Below are positions 19,419 to 28,391 of a stretch of 64,000 nt of DNA, piece after piece; the first letter of the stretch is position 1, and every line of letters begins with the position of its first letter. The stretch is from Puia sp. (GTDB lineage: Bacteria; Bacteroidota; Bacteroidia; Chitinophagales; Chitinophagaceae). The notes below the pieces were generated by a model, which made no database searches, had not been told where the DNA came from, and saw nothing but the letters and a program-made list of their open reading frames with translations. Position numbers and translations under genes: made by a program. Location of the stretch: the NCBI GenBank assembly GCA_031292515.1, contig JARLGZ010000066.1, forward strand, positions 1-64,000. The letters run 5' to 3'.

Positions 19419-20354
19419 TCAGCTTTCGGCTTGTAAAGAGACAAGGACCGGCGAATTCTTAGCCGCGTCGAGGTTATAGCCTTCTTTGGTGAATTGATTT
19501 ATCCAGATTAGTTTTCGGAACTGAAAACAGGGACCCCATCTCTGAAGTCGGTAATGGCCAACGACATTGAATTCCCCTACGTGAAGGATGCGATTCCAGT
19601 TCCTGGTGACACTGACGATGGTGATTGAATACGGGGATTTGTTCATCAGACCGTTTTCCGATTTCCGGGTGCCATGTTTGCGGCCGGCGGGCAAAAAGAC
19701 TTCTTCGACGGGCGCCAATTCCATGAAGGTAATCAGTCGGAAAAAAGTTCTTCGAGCGTTCGCGTCGTACGCCAGGTCATATTCATTTATCGGCTCATCG
19801 TCATCGATAAAATCTCTATAATCGGATTGAGTCTTGGTGTCCAGGTCCAATTTGAAAAAAGAATAATTGATATGAGTTTTTTTATCTTTCGGGGTGCGCG
19901 TCACAGACAATACGAAGATGCTGCAACCTGTTTTTTGAAAGCGAAGAAGCGTATTGCCAAAATTTAATTGCCTTTTTCCATCCTCCATCGGCTGAAGCCA
20001 TTCCAGGTCGAACGGTTCTTTGGCCTTTAGTCGCTGACAATCCTCCAATACGGACTGGGTAATATAATACTGTCTGCAACCAGCTTCCTGCAGCAACCCT
20101 TGAATTTCGTGCAAACTTGAATAATCTATTTCACCTGAACAACCCGTGTCCTGGGGATCTTCGATCCCAAGACGCGCTATGGCCTCTTCCCGCGTAATCC
20201 CGATTGTCCCTCCAAGGCCAATGACCGCATCTGAGAGCTTTCGATTCAGTGCCAGCTTCAGCTCTTGTTTGTTGCTTGTAAAATGAGCAATAATGCTTGC
20301 CTTTAGGCTCCTGTTCCCCGAGAACTCGATGCCGAACAATGAATTTGCTTTCAT
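19419..20354 (-). CDS. Hypothetical protein, paralog of 18440-19321
   Basis: 311 aa. Strong full-length similarity by eye to its downstream neighbour. Confidence 0.75.
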   Translation of the reverse strand: MKANSLFGIEFSGNRSLKASIIAHFTSNKQELKLALNRKLSDAVIGLGGTIGITREEAIARLGIEDPQDTGCSGEIDYSSLHEIQGLLQEAGCRQYYITQSVLEDCQRLKAKEPFDLEWLQPMEDGKRQLNFGNTLLRFQKTGCSIFVLSVTRTPKDKKTHINYSFFKLDLDTKTQSDYRDFIDDDEPINEYDLAYDANARRTFFRLITFMELAPVEEVFLPAGRKHGTRKSENGLMNKSPYSITIVSVTRNWNRILHVGEFNVVGHYRLQRWGPCFQFRKLIWINQFTKEGYNLDAAKNSPVLVSLQAES

Positions 20355-20375
20355 ATCGGCAACAAATATATAAAA

Positions 20376-20392
20376 TCACTGTTTAACAGTGA
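20376..20392. promoter_or_regulatory. Operator-like palindrome TCACTGTTTAACAGTGA
   Basis: Perfect 8-bp arms around one central base. 22 nt upstream of the 20354 start (minus), in the divergent intergenic region with the XRE gene. Confidence 0.6.
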
Positions 20393-20493
20393 CTATAATC
20401 ACCTAAAAACGGATATTATATTGATTGTCAATCTGTTGTAAAATTAAAGTACACTTCGTTGAGTACATTTGGTTGTATAAACGCTTTCGGCGA

Positions 20494-20715
20494 ATGAAAA
20501 AACTGGTATTGAATCGAATCGCGGAGGTATTAAAAGAGGAGGGGAGGACCAACCAGTGGCTGGCCGCCGAAATGAAAGTGCATGAAAATACCGTTTCCAA
20601 ATGGGCAACGAATCGTCAGCAGCCGCGTCTAAGCCAATTCTATGAGATGTCCATATTACTCCGATGCGATATGCGGGAGTTGTTTGTATCGCCGACCCCT
20701 GGCGCAAAACATTGA
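20494..20715 (+). CDS. XRE-family helix-turn-helix transcriptional regulator
   Basis: MKKLVLNRIAEVLKEEGRTNQWLAAEMKVHENTVSKWATNRQQPRLSQFYEMSILLRCDMRELF, a canonical HTH_3 pattern. Confidence 0.85.
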   Translation: MKKLVLNRIAEVLKEEGRTNQWLAAEMKVHENTVSKWATNRQQPRLSQFYEMSILLRCDMRELFVSPTPGAKH

Positions 20716-20783
20716 TGAAACAAATACAAGACATTCACGATTTTAATAATCTATTCCCCAAAAATTAGCAGCAAAACCCGTTA

Positions 20784-21125
20784 TCATGCCCTGCCTGGGT
20801 ACCGATGACCGTGTCTGTCTTTCTGTATGGATTTCCAATCGATGCGTTGGCGGGTGAGGCCCCTTCTCTCAGCCTGCGCCCGTACATACTGGATATAAAG
20901 AGAAGAATGCCGGGAGATCATCCGGCAGTCGAAATCCAGCAGTTTGTCCCCCCATTTGTCCCGGCATTTTGCAGAGCAGACTAAGTATATCCTGTCCAAG
21001 TCGGTGGATGCCCAATTCCGTATCACCCGGATCTCTTTGATCTCGTCCTGGCCGGTGCTTCTTCCCGGGGAGCTTACGCTGAGGCGGATGATCAGTTGAT
21101 AGAAAGGCATGGTCAAAAATACCAA
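20784..21125 (-). CDS. Hypothetical protein
   Basis: ORF of 113 aa, no family recognised. Confidence 0.4.
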   Translation of the reverse strand: MVFLTMPFYQLIIRLSVSSPGRSTGQDEIKEIRVIRNWASTDLDRIYLVCSAKCRDKWGDKLLDFDCRMISRHSSLYIQYVRAQAERRGLTRQRIDWKSIQKDRHGHRYPGRA

Positions 21126-21304
21126 AAAAATTAGTAATTGGAACAGCCTCGCTTATTTTGTCCAAACAGTCGTTTCCGTGGACTAATCGCGATAAAAGTA
21201 TTTATATACACGTTAAATTGATTATCAGCCGAATGTAGTTTTGCAAAGTTTAGCCAAATCGAATACTAAAAATATTAGTAATTTTCCGGTTCAAACAATT
21301 AGCT

Positions 21305-21433
21305 ATGGGGTTCCCGTCACCGGCCGCGGATTACGCAGAGGAAAGAATCAGTTTGGACAAAGAGATTATTAAACATCCGGCCGCCACCGACTTCTTTCGG
21401 GTAGAGAAGATCCAACCAACTATATTGTGTTAA
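21305..21433 (+). pseudogene. umuD: Truncated UmuD/S24-peptidase remnant
   Basis: MGFPSPAADYAEERISLDKEIIKHPAATDFFRVEKIQPTILC*. GFPSPAADYxEERI...HPAATxFxRV is the UmuD N-terminal signature; the GDSM catalytic part is missing. Confidence 0.75.
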
Positions 21434-21465
21434 TTTATTATATTTAATGGCATTGCTTTACAAAT

Positions 21466-22008
21466 ATGAAAAACGCTACTCTCATTTGCTTGCTTTTCCT
21501 CTGCAAGATTGCCCAATCCCAGACCATCACGAACAATATAGAGGAAGTGAAAAAGGGGGAGTTTAAGGGCAATACCATCATTTACAAAGCTGATAATGTC
21601 ACCGTAATCATAAATGAAAAAAGGAATGACTCCATTTTCTTTATTGGTGCGGACACTGTTTACGATACGGCATCCAAGTATTACACAACCATGTATAGAT
21701 TTATTCCGGCCAAGAACGGGATCTCTTTTGACGTAGACGTAGTGATTTCCTTTGACAAGCCATTTACACCCTGGTGGGAGACATTGACGCCTCCCCCTAA
21801 CACATTTATTCTAGGCAGGAAACGGGATGTTATCAGAGTGAACGCGCTAAATGGTGAATCGAAAACCAGCGACCTTTTTGCCCAGGATTATAAAACCATT
21901 CGGATAAGAGGTTCCGTTGTAGGTGACGCGCTTGATATAAACCTAAAGAGTCGAGAAAAACTAAATGCAACTATACAAAGCATTTATGGCGCAATTGGAA
22001 GTAAGTAG
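21466..22008 (+). CDS. Hypothetical secreted protein
   Basis: 180 aa with signal peptide. Confidence 0.6.
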   Translation: MKNATLICLLFLCKIAQSQTITNNIEEVKKGEFKGNTIIYKADNVTVIINEKRNDSIFFIGADTVYDTASKYYTTMYRFIPAKNGISFDVDVVISFDKPFTPWWETLTPPPNTFILGRKRDVIRVNALNGESKTSDLFAQDYKTIRIRGSVVGDALDINLKSREKLNATIQSIYGAIGSK

Positions 22009-22036
22009 TCTTCCTGGCGACAAGGCGATACGCGGG

Positions 22037-22441
22037 CTAAAATTGCTTGAGGTAATCTACTTTTTTAATGTAATTGACAATGGTTTGTTTAACGGGTGTG
22101 CCAGAAGAATCTTTAATCCCAAACTTCTTATCCAGTATTTGCAAAAACCGATTCGTGCTGTCGGCTTTCTTTTCTATTCTGGCATTGGCCTCGGATAGTT
22201 CCCGACTCAATGAATCAGCTCTCTTACTTAATGAGTCGTTTTTAGCAGTGGCAATAGTATTTTGGGTATTTACGATGCTCCTGTTCCAGATGGCAACAGT
22301 CCAGAATAATCCAAGAATAATGATAAGAACAATTCTAACGGCAAGCTTTTGTCCGCGTTTAAATAATTGAATCACCGGATAGATAGTCAGTCCTGCAATC
22401 ATAAAATAATACAGACCCGGAATATAAGTCTCCATATACAA
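22037..22441 (-). CDS. Hypothetical membrane protein with coiled coil
   Basis: 134 aa; two TM segments, then a Ser/Glu/Lys-rich helical tail. Confidence 0.6.
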   Translation of the reverse strand: MYMETYIPGLYYFMIAGLTIYPVIQLFKRGQKLAVRIVLIIILGLFWTVAIWNRSIVNTQNTIATAKNDSLSKRADSLSRELSEANARIEKKADSTNRFLQILDKKFGIKDSSGTPVKQTIVNYIKKVDYLKQF

Positions 22442-22826
22442 GTCGTTTTGTATGACAATGTATGGAAATTACAGAATAGCAGCAATTTACGAGGCTCCTT
22501 TCCTCTTCGAACAGGACTCGGGCCTCCTTTTTCTCTCCCTAACACCAATCCCCGCACGCTCATTCATCCAAGACAATCTTAAAATACAATCCTTCTCCGG
22601 AAAACTCAAGGTCTTCACTCTCTCCGTTCGCTCGCAGGTTTCAAAAAAAATCTCCACTCCCTGACCACTTCGTTTTAACGTGTCCTCCTTCCTCGGACGA
22701 CTCTGCCGGGGTTGTATTTTTTTCTTCAACCTTGACTTTCCCTCCGCCGGATAGTAGGGCTGGCCGCCTAAGATTGAATGAATGAGGCGATATGCCGAAT
22801 GATTTTTTAAAATAAAATTACTATTT

Positions 22827-23318
22827 ATGCCCATTTACAACGTGATTTTTGAGCAAGACGTACAGGATTCCCATTCGCCGTTGGAAGCGGCTAAGGCTGG
22901 ATTGAAACGCCTGCTGGAGAGCAAGCCCACGTGTTGCATGGTCACCGATCAATCCACCGGTGAAAAGCATCCAATCTCCTTTAACCGTTTTGAGAACGGC
23001 ATGGCGAATATTGCAGTAGGGGACCAGGTATATTTTTCCACCCCCGGTGACGGGCGCTCTTCGGGGATTTACCAGGTGGAAGAAATCAACGACGATACCT
23101 TGAATCTGAGCAACGGATTGGCAGGGGTAGAAGCGTCGAAGTCGGAATGTGTAAACCTGTTGGGTGTTTTACGGTCCTCGACAGCTAGGATGTTCGATGT
23201 ACTGGCGGCAACCCGCGATGCATTGTGCGGCGCCGGCTTGTGGACCGGCGAGGAGCCGTTCATGATTTTAATCGACAATACACTCGACCTTGCGAGTAGG
23301 AGCCAATCCGGTGAATAA
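22827..23318 (+). CDS. Hypothetical protein
   Basis: 163 aa ORF starting MPIYNVIFEQDVQDSHSPLEAAKAGLKRLLE. Confidence 0.6.
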   Translation: MPIYNVIFEQDVQDSHSPLEAAKAGLKRLLESKPTCCMVTDQSTGEKHPISFNRFENGMANIAVGDQVYFSTPGDGRSSGIYQVEEINDDTLNLSNGLAGVEASKSECVNLLGVLRSSTARMFDVLAATRDALCGAGLWTGEEPFMILIDNTLDLASRSQSGE

Positions 23319-23365
23319 GACGGGCGAAATCGAAAGAAGACCTGGTACCTGTTCGCCGGGTCTTT

Positions 23366-23418
23366 TTGCCCCTTTATTGCCCCTTTGAAGCTTATTTTGC
23401 CCCTTTGTTGCCCCTTTG
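23366..23418. repeat. Four copies of TTGCCCCTTT
   Basis: ttgccccttta ttgcccctttg aagcttatt ttgcccctttg ttgcccctttg at the 3' end of the AlbA_2 gene and just past its stop. Confidence 0.8.
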
Positions 23419-24738
23419 CCGAAGGGTATAGGATGTGCCCTTCCCGGTGGTCCCGATCTTGGTAATCAAATCCTTTTCCACCAATAATTGAAGATCATTA
23501 GTGGCCGTCCGTTTAGAGACACCGAATAATTCCTGATATTTGTTATTCGTTATGCTTCCGGATTGTTTCATATATAACAAGGCTTTGACGTTTCGATCTT
23601 CCAGGCCAAAATCTTTCAAATATTCCTCCGTATAAATATCCTTTAAAAAGGAAACTGAAACGCCATCCTGTTCTTCCACTATCAATGGCTCAGGCATGCC
23701 ATATTCCCGGCAACCTTCCAACATAATATCTATTCCACGCCCCCAGGCTTCTATATAACCGGCCATAAAGAATACATCAGCTATAAGTCTATTACGGGGT
23801 ATTGAATTGTGCTTACTTTTTAACAGATCAACGGTCAACGAGTCCGGTAACTTTCCTGGGTTCCATATCTCAAGTTGACTATCATAAATGCGAAGGAAAA
23901 TAGTTGTGCTGTGATAATCCTTATGAATTATGCTATTAAGTATTGCCTCTTTCAGGGCCTTTTCAGGATACTCCAATGGCTCTTTTCGCAACAATCCTTC
24001 ATAGGAAATTGGCCGAATTAAATATTTCCTGTTCAGGATCTCTACTACTGAATCAGCCATATCCAAAATGTTGCCTTCCACAATATCTTGAAAAAGGAGA
24101 TCACTATGCGACCGGCCGAAACGACCTATTTTAAAATAAGCCGCTGGCGCATATTTTTTAGGCCGCTTTCCAAATAACAGTAACGCCGCCAGTAAAAATT
24201 CTCCCTTATCATTTAAAAGTTCAAGGTTTTTCAATAAAGTAAGTGTGTCAGAAGAAGCGGCATGTTCTGAAATACGATTGTTGCTGATCGCCTTCTGAAG
24301 AAACCGTTTTACTACATCTTCATCTATATCGTCCAGTGTAGCGGTCGGTACAACCTGTTGCTCCCACGAAAGGCCTATTTTCTGTAATAAAAATTTATGA
24401 AGGACGGAGCCTTTCAATTCCTGCTTGGTACTTCCACTCCGATAGTGATAAGCACCATGATAAGGAATGGGCACCGTGCTCACGGGTACGTTGATCTCTA
24501 TATAATGCTTGTTCCCCTTTTTATGCAAGTTGACATCCACTACCAATCCCAAATGATTCACCGCTTTATTGGGAATCTCGTCCATTAGTTTCTTATAATC
24601 TTCTACCCCGCTCACTTCTCCATTATCATCCATACCGATAAATATCTTCCCGCCCTGGGCATTCGCGAACCCGGATATCCATTTCAGGTACTCATCCCTC
24701 CAGGTCTCTTTATATTCTATGTTTTGATTTTCTGCCAT
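23392..24738 (-). CDS. AlbA_2/Schlafen-like ATP-binding transcriptional regulator
   Basis: 448 aa. IEYKETWRDEYLKWISGFANAQGGKIFIGMDDNGEVSG; EYPEKALKEAILNSIIHKDY; C-terminal wHTH. Confidence 0.85.
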   Translation of the reverse strand: MAENQNIEYKETWRDEYLKWISGFANAQGGKIFIGMDDNGEVSGVEDYKKLMDEIPNKAVNHLGLVVDVNLHKKGNKHYIEINVPVSTVPIPYHGAYHYRSGSTKQELKGSVLHKFLLQKIGLSWEQQVVPTATLDDIDEDVVKRFLQKAISNNRISEHAASSDTLTLLKNLELLNDKGEFLLAALLLFGKRPKKYAPAAYFKIGRFGRSHSDLLFQDIVEGNILDMADSVVEILNRKYLIRPISYEGLLRKEPLEYPEKALKEAILNSIIHKDYHSTTIFLRIYDSQLEIWNPGKLPDSLTVDLLKSKHNSIPRNRLIADVFFMAGYIEAWGRGIDIMLEGCREYGMPEPLIVEEQDGVSVSFLKDIYTEEYLKDFGLEDRNVKALLYMKQSGSITNNKYQELFGVSKRTATNDLQLLVEKDLITKIGTTGKGTSYTLRQRGNKGAK

Positions 24739-24894
24739 TGCAATTGAATATTGCTTAATGAAATATCAATAAAGGTATACATCTCGGAGAAATCCTCCGA
24801 AATTTCAGCTTATTCCCTCCCGAGAATTTATGCCCATTCGTTAGGGCTTTCAATGTAAGGAAAACCCTAACAGTTGTATCAATCTAAGAATAGG

Positions 24895-25029
24895 CTACCC
24901 ATGGTCAGCCGTATTTTTGGCCAAGTGGGAGTGTTCCAGGTTGCAATAAATCATCGCCTCCTCCGGCTTCCGAAAGGGCTTATAACCGATTGCGACGGCT
25001 TTCATCATTTGAATATCCTCGGGCTTCAT
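24895..25029 (-). CDS. Small hypothetical ORF (44 aa)
   Basis: Hand translation MKPEDIQMMKAVAIGYKPFRKPEEAMIYCNLEHSHLAKNTADHG*; below the 60-aa ORF cutoff. Confidence 0.35.
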   Translation of the reverse strand: MKPEDIQMMKAVAIGYKPFRKPEEAMIYCNLEHSHLAKNTADHG

Positions 25030-25047
25030 GGTTCCTTCCTACAAACG

Positions 25048-25926
25048 TTATTCAAATACAATGGCCGGGAAATAAAAGAACTCTTCATCCAGGTGCGTGG
25101 TTATCGGTCCCGGCCAGATCTTCCGAAGCAAACCGTCGTAGAAATCGAGCCGGATTGTTTTGGTGGAAAACCGGGCGAAAAGGACCTGGTCAATCAATAC
25201 CGGGGAGGTGATGTCATTGATGATCGCTGTTTTGTAGGAAGGCGAAGATCCGGCAACGTCCCCAACCTGGTGGATTTCATAAAATGATACGCCAACCGTC
25301 TTGTCCTTGAAGTCGATGCCGGTGATATCCCCCGACTCCGCGAAAGTTCCGTACAGCAATATTTTCTCGTATTTACCTGTTTTCATCAACTTTCCGGCCT
25401 GCCGGAGTTCAAGCAGGATGTCCATTATCCACTCGGAGGCGGCAAGGAGACGATGGCCCTTCCAGAGGCTGTCGCCTTTGGGGATGGCAAGGATATAGAA
25501 TTTTTCGATATGGGTCAACGGGTCGATCAGGGTGTTCCAGTGGACGGGGAAAAAATCGCCGTTACGGATATACGTTACAAAGTCCTCATCCTTTCCGCTG
25601 AAGGAAATCGGGTATCGGTTAAAAGACCGCAATAGCAGTTCGATGACGGTTGCGGAGACTTTTTCCGGGGGATATCCATTCAACCGTTTTAAAACCAGCG
25701 AGATGGATTTTATCCGAAACTTTCTTTCGCGAAGTTCCTGGTCTTTGCAAAAGGCGGCTGCGGTAGGGTAGTCATAGAAGCAGGACAGGTCATGCGGGTC
25801 TAATTTATCCGACAAAACATCGAAGCAAAACCACCTGGCTCCCCGCCAAAATGAATCCGACAGCAGCTTTCTTACTGCCCGATAATTTTCCGGATGAATC
25901 CTCATCGTTAATTTTTTATTCTTCAA
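25048..25926 (-). CDS. Hypothetical protein
   Basis: 292 aa ORF, no family recognised. Confidence 0.65.
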   Translation of the reverse strand: MKNKKLTMRIHPENYRAVRKLLSDSFWRGARWFCFDVLSDKLDPHDLSCFYDYPTAAAFCKDQELRERKFRIKSISLVLKRLNGYPPEKVSATVIELLLRSFNRYPISFSGKDEDFVTYIRNGDFFPVHWNTLIDPLTHIEKFYILAIPKGDSLWKGHRLLAASEWIMDILLELRQAGKLMKTGKYEKILLYGTFAESGDITGIDFKDKTVGVSFYEIHQVGDVAGSSPSYKTAIINDITSPVLIDQVLFARFSTKTIRLDFYDGLLRKIWPGPITTHLDEEFFYFPAIVFE

Positions 25927-25988
25927 ACAAAGAATCTCCCTACCCGGGGCGGCAGGGAGATATGTGTGTACAATAAAATATCGGAAAT

Positions 25989-26157
25989 CACTCCCGCACC
26001 ACTGGCTCCAGTCTTCCCGTATCGAAAGCCTCAGTACCCCGGCTTCCGTACACGGGCACTCTCTGCCGCACTGTTGCCGCTGGCCTTCCCGTGTCGAAAA
26101 CCTTAATCCCTGGGCTTCCGTACATTGGCACTCCCTGCCGCACTATTGCCGGCTGCT
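25989..26157. repeat. Imperfect tandem repeat of about 73 bp (about 2.3 copies) at the 3' end of a lipoprotein gene
   Basis: cttcccgtatcgaaagcctcagtaccccggcttccgtacacgggcactctctgccgcactgttgccgctgg versus cttcccgtgtcgaaaaccttaatccctgggcttccgtacattggcactccctgccgcactattgccggctg, plus a partial copy. Confidence 0.75.
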
Positions 26158-26882
26158 CGCCGAGCCGGCGCCGTTCCGGGTATGACTCCGTAGCCAGTAG
26201 CCGTATAAAACTTATTTTGCGTTAGGCCATCGACCAGGCGATCGAGGTCGAAGAGAAGGGTCGTGTCGCAGGATTCAGAGTCCGGAGCGATGACCACGTT
26301 ACCATCGGTGCCGGCCACCCGCTTCGTATCCCCGATGGGCTCTGGGTTGTCGTTCCTCATTGCGATAATGGCTGGCGGATGCCCACCGGAAAGGCCTCCG
26401 GCCAGGCCGCCTGTCGGGGGTACCGAAAGAAAGGGCTGGCGGGATAATCCGCTTGCATTGTATGCCGTCGTCGTCCGCGCCCTATCCAGCTCCCCAGTGG
26501 CCCATACGCCCAGCTTATTGCCGACGATGATGACGGACGCTTTCAGGGGTAGGAAATCCGGATCGGTTTCCACCACAAAAAACCGGAAGGGCAGCGGATT
26601 GCCTGCCACCGGCAGGCGGAGGAAAAAATTTCCGGTTGGGGAGGGATCCAATGCTGCCCGGGAAAAATCCAGACTATCGTATTGCCCGATGGTCAGACAG
26701 TTCTTCAAATAGTGCATTACGGAATCCAGTTGCTCGCCGGGCCGATGAAAATAAACAGCCAGCTCCGTATTGAGTCCCTGGCTATTCTTGCTGCAAGCAA
26801 TCATCGCTGTCTGAAACAAGGCCGCTGTCAATATCACCGCTAGCCACCCCCTTTTATTTCCGTGTTTCAAAAAATGTTTCAT
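26103..26882 (-). CDS. Lipoprotein, N-terminal-domain-only member of the tandem family
   Basis: 259 aa. Lipobox MIACSKNSQ and LDSVMHYLKNCLTIGQYDSLDFS...GNFFLRLPVAGNPLPFRFFVVETD; lacks the C-terminal domain. Confidence 0.75.
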   Translation of the reverse strand: MKHFLKHGNKRGWLAVILTAALFQTAMIACSKNSQGLNTELAVYFHRPGEQLDSVMHYLKNCLTIGQYDSLDFSRAALDPSPTGNFFLRLPVAGNPLPFRFFVVETDPDFLPLKASVIIVGNKLGVWATGELDRARTTTAYNASGLSRQPFLSVPPTGGLAGGLSGGHPPAIIAMRNDNPEPIGDTKRVAGTDGNVVIAPDSESCDTTLLFDLDRLVDGLTQNKFYTATGYGVIPGTAPARRAAGNSAAGSANVRKPRD

Positions 26883-26938
26883 GTGGAAACTTGTTGGAAA
26901 AATTCTGCTGTTATAAAAAATTATCGCTTATCGAACAC

Positions 26939-28354
26939 TCAGGGCGCCGTAGTCAGCCCTGCCGTGCCTCCGCCGGTTACGGCACTGCAATTGCCGCTGC
27001 CCTTCCCGACACTGGAAGTCCCCGCTGGATTGGCAGTTATACCGGCTGCGCCCATTTTATTGAGTGTATTCATCATCGTGTAGAGGCCATTTGACGTATT
27101 TGGATTAAGCGGGCCATTATTCAATAAGTCAAAAGCAGGATCGAGATTCGGTTGTCCCGTTGTCTGATAAAAAAAGTCGTAGGCGAATGAATTCCCATTG
27201 AACGTGTTGAAGTTGTAGGCCGTTTGGCTCAATGTTTGGAGCAGGGCTTCCGCTTGTGCAAAAGAGGCCGCGGAAATTTGAACGGTATAGCTGGCGCAAT
27301 AGGATGCATACTGCATATCCACCAGCATCCCCGGAGTCGAATACCCCTGGAGCGCCACAGCCGCGCTCGCAGGTGCAAAACCAATATATTGACTATCGCC
27401 GGATCCTCCGGAAGCCACACGTAGTCCAATAAAGCTCTGACCGATGTACCCATTGGAAGCCGTAACGGTGTTTGGATCGCTGGTAGGCAATGCGGTATAG
27501 AGCGTAATAAAATAGGTGTTATTCGCAAGCTGTGTTGCATACTGATCCAGGCAACCGAGATACCCTTTTATATTGATTGCGGGTTTTTCCGCCTGCGGGA
27601 GCACGGCGTAGGGGTTGACCGTGCCACCGGGTCCGCCCGATGATGAGTAGCTTCCCGATGAACCTCCATCCATAAGAGCCCCAAGATCCATGTAATAAGT
27701 GCCCTCTTCGGCGGTTGTCATGGGTGCTTCAATGAGAATGTCGGGAAGGGTCTCACCCGTTCCGTCAAAATCGCTGTCGGTGGTCTTATCACTGGCGTCT
27801 GACGCAATCGTTCTATCCGGGTGCAAAGCCGTTACAAAGCCACTGATTACCGGAGAAACGTACACCGTGCTCCCATTCAACCAGGTCTTCGTGATTATTC
27901 CGTTAGCGGCGGGAAGAGAACCGGATACGGCGTTTGCCGGGGTGATGGTTAGCTGGATCAGAAAGCCGGCGGCCTTTAAAGGCATCAATCCCTGTGTCGT
28001 CTCCACCAGGAAAAAGCGTCGGGAGACCGGATCGCCGAGGCTGGGCAACCGCAGGAAGAGGTTACCGGAACTCGCGGTGTCAACGATGATATCCGGGAAC
28101 TCCAGGCTATCATAGGCGGATGGGGACAGGCTGTCCCGGAGATAGGCTTTTACCGTATTCAAGGCGCTGCTCTGCGCCAGGGTCGGGTAGATCGGGCGTG
28201 CTGCCAGATTTTGTTGTGTTTTGGAACAAGAAATCGCGACAATCAACAGAGATATCGTCGAAATCAAAAAATATAAAATACGTGGCTTACGAATAGTATG
28301 ATAAAGGGAATGTTTCATGGCTATACTTTTTAAAATATTTGTACTTGCTTTCAC
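26939..28354 (-). CDS. Tandem-family lipoprotein 1
   Basis: 471 aa. Lipobox, DSDFDGTGETLPDILIEAP, IGQSFIGL, FNGNSFAYDFF. Confidence 0.85.
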   Translation of the reverse strand: MKASTNILKSIAMKHSLYHTIRKPRILYFLISTISLLIVAISCSKTQQNLAARPIYPTLAQSSALNTVKAYLRDSLSPSAYDSLEFPDIIVDTASSGNLFLRLPSLGDPVSRRFFLVETTQGLMPLKAAGFLIQLTITPANAVSGSLPAANGIITKTWLNGSTVYVSPVISGFVTALHPDRTIASDASDKTTDSDFDGTGETLPDILIEAPMTTAEEGTYYMDLGALMDGGSSGSYSSSGGPGGTVNPYAVLPQAEKPAINIKGYLGCLDQYATQLANNTYFITLYTALPTSDPNTVTASNGYIGQSFIGLRVASGGSGDSQYIGFAPASAAVALQGYSTPGMLVDMQYASYCASYTVQISAASFAQAEALLQTLSQTAYNFNTFNGNSFAYDFFYQTTGQPNLDPAFDLLNNGPLNPNTSNGLYTMMNTLNKMGAAGITANPAGTSSVGKGSGNCSAVTGGGTAGLTTAP

Positions 28355-28391
28355 TAAAAAGGAATCATTTGTTTGGCCGTAAAGGCCCTGT

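Noticed and set aside
22487-22834. 115-aa minus ORF
   Set aside because: Highly basic composition, no start context, and it occupies what appears to be an intergenic region.
23366-23418. Possible CRISPR-like repeat
   Set aside because: Units are 10 bp with nearly no spacers; no cas genes. Kept only as a short direct repeat.
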